From UBA993 sp964485855 (GTDB lineage: Bacteria; Bacillota; Dethiobacteria; DTU022), in the NCBI GenBank assembly GCA_964485855.1, contig CAZAKI010000018.1:1-38468 (forward strand): a DNA stretch of 38,468 bases, written 5' to 3'. The notes beneath the pieces were generated by a model. That model did not search any database and had not been told where the DNA came from. It saw only the letters and a program-made list of their open reading frames with translations. The stretch's first letter is position 1. The number at the start of each line of letters is the position of its first letter. Shown one piece after another: positions 33,390 through 38,468 of the stretch. Position numbers and translations under genes: made by a program.

Positions 33390-34298
33390 ATGGCCCAATC
33401 CGAATCATACTGGTACATTGAATATGTAACTGATTATCATGGTTATCTTTATGCGATAAAACGTTATTTGTTCAGCGGCGAAACTGATTTTCAGCAGGTC
33501 GCAATTGCCGATACATTTACCTATGGACGAGTGTTGATTCTGGATGGTAAAATCCAGTCTGCTGAATTTGATGAACATATCTATCACGAGGCCTTAATTC
33601 ACCCGGCAGTCAACATCCACCGAAAGCCTAAAACGATTATGATCATGGGTGGTGGTGAGGGGGCTGTCTTGCGAGAGCTTTGTCGTTATCCGGGGATCGA
33701 AACGATTACAATGGTTGATATCGACAGTAAGATTATCGAACTTAGCCGGGAATATCTGACTAAATGGCACCAGGGTGCTTACGATGACCAGAGGGTAGAG
33801 CTGTTACATCAGGATGCTCGTCGTTTTCTGGAAGAAACGGAAGGTAAATATGATATTATTTACAGCGATCTGACAGAACCGGAAGAAGAAGGACCTTCCA
33901 AAATGCTCTACACGAAAGAATTCTACCAGACGGTTAAAAACAGGCTTAATCCCGGCGGGATCCTGGCTGTTCAGGCAGGAGGATTTGGCCTCGATTACCT
34001 CAGTTACCATGCAGCAATTCGCAATACCCTGAAGCTGGTCTTTGATCAGGTTCACTCTTACCATACTTTTATCCCTTCTTTTGATTGCTCCTGGGGTTTT
34101 ATCTTGGCCGGGGTTGAGCCGGAGCTGCTGCAGATTGATCGGTTTGATATTGACCGTCGTCTGGGTGCTATTGCCGGCCAGCTTAGGTTTTATGACGGGG
34201 AAACCCACGAAGGGATGTTTTGCCTGCCCAAAGATATCCGCAACGCTTTAAAAGATGATCAGACGATCATCGAAGATGACAAGCCGGTCAATTTTTAG
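33390..34298 (+). CDS. speE: Spermidine synthase-like aminopropyltransferase
   Basis: A 302-residue enzyme of the SpeE fold, which moves an aminopropyl group from decarboxylated AdoMet to a polyamine. GDTFTYGRVLILDGKIQ-like N-terminus, YHEALIHPAV, MGGGEGAVLREL (87-96), VDID and Asp160 in YSDLTEPEEEGPS are visible. The usual DSTDP box reads DLTEP here, closer to thermospermine/ACL5-type enzymes, so the acceptor may be a longer or unusual amine. No speD is in the window. Cotranscription with the sigma-54 activator ties it to the dehydrogenase/AOR regulon. Confidence 0.85.
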   Translation: MAQSESYWYIEYVTDYHGYLYAIKRYLFSGETDFQQVAIADTFTYGRVLILDGKIQSAEFDEHIYHEALIHPAVNIHRKPKTIMIMGGGEGAVLRELCRYPGIETITMVDIDSKIIELSREYLTKWHQGAYDDQRVELLHQDARRFLEETEGKYDIIYSDLTEPEEEGPSKMLYTKEFYQTVKNRLNPGGILAVQAGGFGLDYLSYHAAIRNTLKLVFDQVHSYHTFIPSFDCSWGFILAGVEPELLQIDRFDIDRRLGAIAGQLRFYDGETHEGMFCLPKDIRNALKDDQTIIEDDKPVNF

Positions 34299-34341
34299 AT
34301 AATCTTTAGTAATACAAGCGCACAAAAGCAGTTTCTTCCTG

Positions 34342-34371
34342 GCAAGAGAGCATAAAGCAAGAGAGCATAAA
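34342..34371. repeat. Tandem 15-base repeat
   Basis: GCAAGAGAGCATAAA occurs twice in direct succession (34342-34356, 34357-34371), next to a terminator. No function evident. Confidence 0.7.
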
Positions 34372-34399
34372 AAACCCTCCCCCCTGAGGGAGGAGGGTA
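34366..34399 (-). terminator. Terminator of dehydrogenase paralogue 2
   Basis: On the minus strand ACCCTCC...GGAGGGT form a GC-rich stem followed by T6, 20 bases after the stop codon. Confidence 0.8.
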
Positions 34400-34418
34400 G
34401 GGTAGGGGTGAAAATCTT

Positions 34419-35603
34419 TTAGCTTCGGTCTTCGATCTCCACACTCATGCCATAATTGGGCAGTCGTTCGACGAAAGGCAAAGGGTCGAGCGCCTCTGGC
34501 GGGACTGCTCCCCTGGTTTTGATTAAACCTTCAGCCAGCAGGTCGGCAGCCAGGGCAGCAGGAGTTCCAGTTTGGTAAGAAGTGCCCTGCTCCTGCATTT
34601 TTTGATAGGCATCTTCATGGTTGACGGTGTTGTACATGAATTTGACAATCTTTTTCCCATCTTGATAACCGCTGACCAGGGCTCCGACACAAACATTACC
34701 CTTAATTTTACCTGCCAGGTCGGTCGGCTGAGGCAGAAGAGCAGTGACCACATCACGGGGGGCTACTTTTACCTCTCCTACCTGAATGGGCTGATCTTTA
34801 TCAAGGCCAATTGTTCTTAAAATATCCATCATGGTTACCAGTTCGTCAGGCAGGCCGTAACCGAAATTACAGGTTTTTAACCCCTCGGTTTTTATATATC
34901 TGGGGAGGGTCCAGGCTTCTTCATGCGATACACCATAGATCTTAACCTTGCCGACCGGATCGGGGAAGGTAAACTCTTCTAAAACCTGTAATGGTTTTTT
35001 TGTGACAAAAGAACCATTTTCATAGTAAAGAGGATCTTCGGAGACACATTCATCGATGAAAGTATCGGGCGAAAAGGAAAGCGCCAGTTTGTAACCTTCC
35101 ACGGTAGAAACATCGGCATCACGGATCAGAATGGATTCGACTGAATCAAGTTGATCAGCCAGATAGCGGGCAAAAATATTGCTGCAACCCGGATCGATCC
35201 CAATCCCGCAGAGCGCCAGCAGGTTGGCATCCTGAAATTTGTTGTCCAGTGCCAGCTGCTCGGAAATATCGATCTTTCCGGGCAGCCTTAAGATAGTTTC
35301 ACAGGCTAAATCCATGTAATGACATTTTCCGGACAGGCAGGCTTCCATCACCACCAAATTAAAACGAGGAATGGTGGCGTTAATGAGCAGGTCTGCCTCG
35401 GTGGCTATTTTTCTTACTTGTTCCGGGTTGGAAGCATCGATCATTTCTCCCCTGAAATTGTTTTTGCCGATCGCTTTAACAATACTATCAATGCTGGACT
35501 GATCAAGATCGGCGCAGATTACCTGATCAAATCTACCAGTTGAGGCTACTGTTTTGGCTACTACTCTGCCGACACCGCCCAGGCCTAAAATTGCCAGTTT
35601 CAT
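34419..35603 (-). CDS. Saccharopine dehydrogenase-like oxidoreductase, paralogue 2
   Basis: A 394-residue NAD(P)-dependent enzyme. The Rossmann motif is MKLAILGLGGVGRVVA; LINATIPRFN, HYMDLACETI and LCGIGIDPGCSNIFARYLADQLD are family blocks. Against paralogue 1 it aligns over its whole length, including VAPRDVVTALLPQP, GNVCVGALVSGYQDGKK, the EQGTSYQTGTPAA block and PPEALDPLPFVERLPNYG. The ATG at 35603 has GGAGG six bases upstream; an earlier in-frame start at 35624 would add MINWRYI without a ribosome site. It has its own sigma-54 promoter about 215 bases upstream. Substrate unknown and probably related to that of paralogue 1. Confidence 0.85.
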   Translation of the reverse strand: MKLAILGLGGVGRVVAKTVASTGRFDQVICADLDQSSIDSIVKAIGKNNFRGEMIDASNPEQVRKIATEADLLINATIPRFNLVVMEACLSGKCHYMDLACETILRLPGKIDISEQLALDNKFQDANLLALCGIGIDPGCSNIFARYLADQLDSVESILIRDADVSTVEGYKLALSFSPDTFIDECVSEDPLYYENGSFVTKKPLQVLEEFTFPDPVGKVKIYGVSHEEAWTLPRYIKTEGLKTCNFGYGLPDELVTMMDILRTIGLDKDQPIQVGEVKVAPRDVVTALLPQPTDLAGKIKGNVCVGALVSGYQDGKKIVKFMYNTVNHEDAYQKMQEQGTSYQTGTPAALAADLLAEGLIKTRGAVPPEALDPLPFVERLPNYGMSVEIEDRS

Positions 35604-35813
35604 AATATACCTCCAGTTTATCATGATGTTAAGAGGGGATCTGGAGCATAATGATTCCTCTCAATTTTAAGAAAGACGCTTAGTTCATTCTTAGTTATAG
35701 GATTAATAATGCCGACAATATGGCAAAGTTAGGTAAATTGATATTGGACTGAGAAAGAAATGATTCCACCCCCAAAGTATTTATCGCTTTAAAAAGAACT
35801 ACTAAACTTTATA

Positions 35814-35830
35814 AGCAATAATGATGCCAA
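35814..35830 (-). promoter_or_regulatory. Sigma-54 promoter of dehydrogenase paralogue 2
   Basis: On the minus strand TTGGCAT, CATTA, TTGCT: exact GG/GC spacing with one departure from TTGGCAC. It drives toward the gene starting at 35603. The long leader (about 200 bases) shows no other clear element. Confidence 0.7.
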
Positions 35831-35863
35831 ATTGACAGGGACTTTTCGACTCTTGGATCCTAG

Positions 35864-35880
35864 TTGGCATAGAAGTTGCA
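35864..35880 (+). promoter_or_regulatory. Sigma-54 promoter of the lipoprotein/symporter genes
   Basis: TTGGCAT, AGAAG, TTGCA with exact spacing, 140 bases before the lipoprotein ATG. It lies back to back with the minus-strand site at 35814-35830, with only 33 bases between them, so one activator array could serve both. Confidence 0.75.
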
Positions 35881-36019
35881 TTTAATAGATACATACCGAT
35901 GAGCAACTGATACCAGTTAGAATCAATGAGGCAGTCTAAAGATGTCTAGTTTTTTAAGGGTGATCGCTGCCAAATTGTTCTGCGGGCAGTTGTCGATCAA
36001 ATATAAGGGGGATTATTGA

Positions 36020-36610
36020 ATGAAAAAGCTTTTATTTTTGGTCCTGATTGTATTATTATTCTGTCTTGCTGTTGGCTGTGCCCAGCAGGAAGCTGAACCG
36101 GCAGACGATGTCGATTATGATTTTCCGGAAAATGCTGAAGCGATGGAAGAAGTTTTGGCTATTGTAACCGATCTCGGCGATCGTCTAAATGAAAAAGACG
36201 GTTATTACGGTGATCTGCATGACATCGTGGTTGCCAACGGTAATAGGCAGAGCCCGGAACATGATGAGCTCTATGAACTATTCCATGAGTGGATGCTGGA
36301 AGTTGGGGCAACTTATCTGTACAGTTTCGCTGATGGCGGGGGCGACTATAACCTGATTATTGTAGACGGAGCTTTCCCCGAAGATATGGATCCGTACGGC
36401 ACCGAGTATGAAAAAGAACCATGGACAATTGAAGCCTTTGAAACCGGCAAACCGACTGTATCCAAAACAACCTGGGAAGACGACTACGGTTATGGTCTAC
36501 AGAAATCAGCTTATGCCCCGGTTTTTAATTCCGATGGTGAAGTTTCATTTCTGCTGGGTATCGATTACCCGGTTCCGGAACTGGAAGAATTTGAAGATAT
36601 TATGGAGTAA
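36020..36610 (+). CDS. Lipoprotein with a Cache-like sensory fold
   Basis: A 196-residue exported lipoprotein. The signal peptide MKKLLFLVLIVLLFCLAVGC has a lipobox ending at Cys20. The mature part is acidic and includes GATYLYSFADGGGDYNLIIVDG, GTEYEKEPWTIEAFETGKPTV and YGYGLQKSAYAPVFNSDGEVSFLLGIDYP, which resembles the membrane-distal part of dCache sensor domains of chemoreceptors and kinases. Here no transmembrane signalling part is attached. It lies downstream of a sigma-54 promoter and 186 bases before a symporter gene, so it may bind the transported compound at the cell surface. I know no characterised equivalent; the Cache assignment is by motif only. Confidence 0.75.
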   Translation: MKKLLFLVLIVLLFCLAVGCAQQEAEPADDVDYDFPENAEAMEEVLAIVTDLGDRLNEKDGYYGDLHDIVVANGNRQSPEHDELYELFHEWMLEVGATYLYSFADGGGDYNLIIVDGAFPEDMDPYGTEYEKEPWTIEAFETGKPTVSKTTWEDDYGYGLQKSAYAPVFNSDGEVSFLLGIDYPVPELEEFEDIME

Positions 36611-36614
36611 AGCT

Positions 36615-36661
36615 TGATCTGATTACAGTTAGATCAGATGCGGAGGGCACTTAAGCCCTCC
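36615..36661 (+). other. Two consecutive hairpins between lipoprotein and symporter
   Basis: TGATCT...AGATCA (36615-36636) and GGAGGGC-ACTTAA-GCCCTCC (36642-36661). No T-run follows, so they may act as a processing or partial-termination site that lets the lipoprotein be made in excess of the symporter. Confidence 0.5.
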
Positions 36662-36796
36662 TCATCGTTTAGCTGGTGATGCCTATTGAATATTCTGAAA
36701 TTTAGTGTGCAATGACCTGTACATGATTTATCGAATCTTGAATCCTGGTTATCTTTTTTGAATGAAGCAAACAGATCATTAGAAGGAGGAATCTAT

Positions 36797-38401
36797 ATGG
36801 AATCAGGTGCGATGTTTGGGCACATTGCCAACTGGATCTATTTGGGACTTGTTGCTTACATTATCCTGGTAATCGGTATCGGTTTATATTTTTCTCGCGG
36901 CATAAAAGAGTGTGATGATCATGTCGTCGGAGGAAGGGATATTTCATTTGTCTACCTAGTCGGCTCAACTGCGGCTACCTGGCTCTGTGCGGGAGCGATT
37001 CTCGGGGCTGCCGGGTATGCCTACATGTTTGGCTTTCAGGGGATAATCTATGACCCCTGGGCACCGACTCTGACCCTGATTCTGGCCGGAGTATTTTTGG
37101 TTTATCGTTTACGCCAGGCCGGTTATACTTCGGTTGTGGATTTCTATGACAACCGCTATGGACGTCAGATGAGCGTTCTCTTCATGATTATCCAAATTAT
37201 CGGGACTATGTCCTGGCTGGCCGGTCAGATGGTAGCTGCCGGAGTGCTGGTCCAGGTTACAACCGGTTTCAGTTATACTATTTCTGTAATTATCGGGACT
37301 CTTGTCATCGTCATTGTAACTTACAGCGGCGGGTTAAAAGCGCTCTCCAGATTGGATACAATGAATACAGTTCTAATTATTGCCGCCCTGGTCATTCTGC
37401 TTCCGGCAGTGATAAAAGGGGTTGGGGGCTGGGAATTCTTTGTCAACAATGCTAGAGTCTGGGATAAGCTGCCGCCTTTTGCCCTATGGCCTGTTTCAGA
37501 TGCCCGGGGGTTCCTCTACTACGTGGGTCTTTTTGGCTGGATTGCCTACATTGCAGCCTGGCTGGGAGTTGGTCTGGGTGATTTAAGCTGCGCTATCCTG
37601 ATGCAGCGTGCCCTGGGAGCTAAAACAGCCAAGACTGCATCCGGCGGTTTTATCGTTGCCGGTATTCTTTACTTATTAATTGCGATGATCCCGGTTTTAA
37701 TCGGTATTGCCGTATTTACTTACGGATTCAGGCTGGCCAGTCCGGCGGAAAACGAGCAGGTTTTAATCTGGGCTACCCAGAATTTTATGCCTGATTGGTA
37801 TGCGGTATTCTTTATCATCATGGTTACCGGGGCGATCATCTCAACCGCAGGGGATAGTGTTTTGATTAATTCAACGCTGCTTGGGCATAACGTTTACCGC
37901 TATTTTAAACCGAAAGCAACCACAGTTGACACCCTGAAAGCGGTGAGGGTCTTTATTCCGCTAACTGCGCTGATCTGCATGATCATCGCTATTGCCTTGC
38001 CTTCACTTTATAAACTAATTGTTTTTGCCGGCTGTATCGGCTTGCCGACAGTAGTACCGGCCTTTATTGCCGGTCTTTTCTGGAAGAAAGCGAATTTGAA
38101 AGGAGCGGTAGCCTCTTTCTTTGCCGGCGTGGTATCATGGGCAATCGGTTTTATCTGGGCCCTGCCCTTTACACTTGAATCTAACTGGTACATGGTTGAT
38201 TTTGAAAAGTGGTACTGGACCGATGAAGGAATCTGGGATGCCCTGTTCTTTGCAACAATTCCAGCCCTGGTTGTTTGTGTAGCCACACTGATTATTGTTT
38301 CATTAAAAACCCAGAAGTCAGATCCGCCGAAGCCAATGCTGACCGCACAAGGTGAGGACATGGTTGATAAACCAATGTTCTTCTGGTCGAAGGAGAAATA
38401 G
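36797..38401 (+). CDS. Sodium:solute symporter (SSS family), paralogue 2
   Basis: A 534-residue membrane transporter with about 13 hydrophobic segments, paralogous to the one at 27164-28738: ECDDHVVGGRDISFVY, TWLCAGAILGAAGYAYMFGF, GIIYDPWAPTL, and the tail PPKPMLTAQGEDM...FFWSK. The ATG at 36797 has AGAAGGAGGA six bases upstream; an in-frame TTG at 36758 has no ribosome site. Together with the lipoprotein it is likely expressed from the sigma-54 promoter at 35864. Two related symporters in one regulon suggest two related substrates or two affinities. Confidence 0.9.
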   Translation: MESGAMFGHIANWIYLGLVAYIILVIGIGLYFSRGIKECDDHVVGGRDISFVYLVGSTAATWLCAGAILGAAGYAYMFGFQGIIYDPWAPTLTLILAGVFLVYRLRQAGYTSVVDFYDNRYGRQMSVLFMIIQIIGTMSWLAGQMVAAGVLVQVTTGFSYTISVIIGTLVIVIVTYSGGLKALSRLDTMNTVLIIAALVILLPAVIKGVGGWEFFVNNARVWDKLPPFALWPVSDARGFLYYVGLFGWIAYIAAWLGVGLGDLSCAILMQRALGAKTAKTASGGFIVAGILYLLIAMIPVLIGIAVFTYGFRLASPAENEQVLIWATQNFMPDWYAVFFIIMVTGAIISTAGDSVLINSTLLGHNVYRYFKPKATTVDTLKAVRVFIPLTALICMIIAIALPSLYKLIVFAGCIGLPTVVPAFIAGLFWKKANLKGAVASFFAGVVSWAIGFIWALPFTLESNWYMVDFEKWYWTDEGIWDALFFATIPALVVCVATLIIVSLKTQKSDPPKPMLTAQGEDMVDKPMFFWSKEK

Positions 38402-38437
38402 GTGGATTAATAAACTTGCTTTTACAGTAGTGATTAT

Positions 38438-38462
38438 TGTCAAGGGGACGGGGTTGTTGACA
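38438..38462 (+). repeat. Second REP-like palindrome type, at the window edge
   Basis: TGTCAA and TTGACA arms around GGGGACGGGGTTG, followed by a T-run that meets the end of the window. It shares the GGGGACG core with the other seven repeats but has different arms. Confidence 0.6.
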
Positions 38463-38468
38463 CTTTTT

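Noticed and set aside
36661..36757. A fourth sigma-54 promoter before symporter paralogue 2
   Set aside because: TGGTGATGCCTATTGAA looks similar but the spacing between GG and GC-type positions is wrong.
1..38468. CRISPR array
   Set aside because: The repeated 27-base element is scattered, occurs in both orientations and has no regular spacers; it is a REP family linked to a RAYT.

Overview
The window looks like a piece of a draft or metagenome-assembled chromosome from an anaerobic Gram-positive of the Clostridia type. The evidence is an LPXTG wall-anchored adhesin, strong AGGAGG-type ribosome sites with TTG, GTG and ATG starts, ferredoxin and aldehyde:ferredoxin oxidoreductase enzymes, a selenocysteine-containing HesB-like protein, a desulforedoxin, sigma-54 control and Firmicutes-style riboswitches. 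A run of exactly 100 N at 15913-16012 marks a scaffold join. No tRNA, rRNA or CRISPR array was seen.

Layout. 1-4740: a long minus-strand LPXTG adhesin with an attenuator-like leader. 5018-8877: a TetR-controlled operon (TetR, DUF6125-like protein, class III CoA-transferase, APC permease). 8878-16030: a stretch rich in copies of one REP-like palindrome around HU and a REP-associated tyrosine transposase (RAYT), plus a flavodoxin/ferredoxin fusion, two half-size permeases, an isoprenylcysteine-methyltransferase-like protein, a hemolysin III/PAQR protein and an amidase. 16075-20920: a nitrogen/purine salvage block with an M20 amidohydrolase, an AzgA purine permease under a ykkC-family (probably PRPP) riboswitch, and a divergent adenine deaminase. 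21124-24854: MATE exporter, GH13 glucosidase and a second DUF6125-like protein. 24883-25799: ArsR regulator, a HesB-like selenoprotein read through an in-frame TGA, and a 41-residue desulforedoxin.

25808-38401 is the most interesting part. A minus-strand operon (polyferredoxin, AOR, MoaD/ThiS-like protein, sodium:solute symporter, saccharopine-dehydrogenase-like enzyme) lies downstream of an excellent sigma-54 promoter. A sigma-54 activator and a spermidine-synthase-like gene are encoded divergently from it. Beyond them is a second saccharopine-dehydrogenase-like gene and, divergent from that, a sensor-domain lipoprotein and a second symporter; the intergenic region between holds two back-to-back sigma-54 promoters. 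The two symporters and the two dehydrogenases are clear paralogue pairs. I infer one sigma-54 regulon for uptake and oxidation of an amino-acid- or amine-derived compound: the symporter imports it, the dehydrogenase splits or forms an N-substituted amino acid, and the AOR oxidises the resulting aldehyde to reduce ferredoxin. The substrate is unknown.

Three items in the window are easy to miss: the selenoprotein (its TGA splits the frame), the desulforedoxin (too short for most callers) and the riboswitch upstream of azgA.
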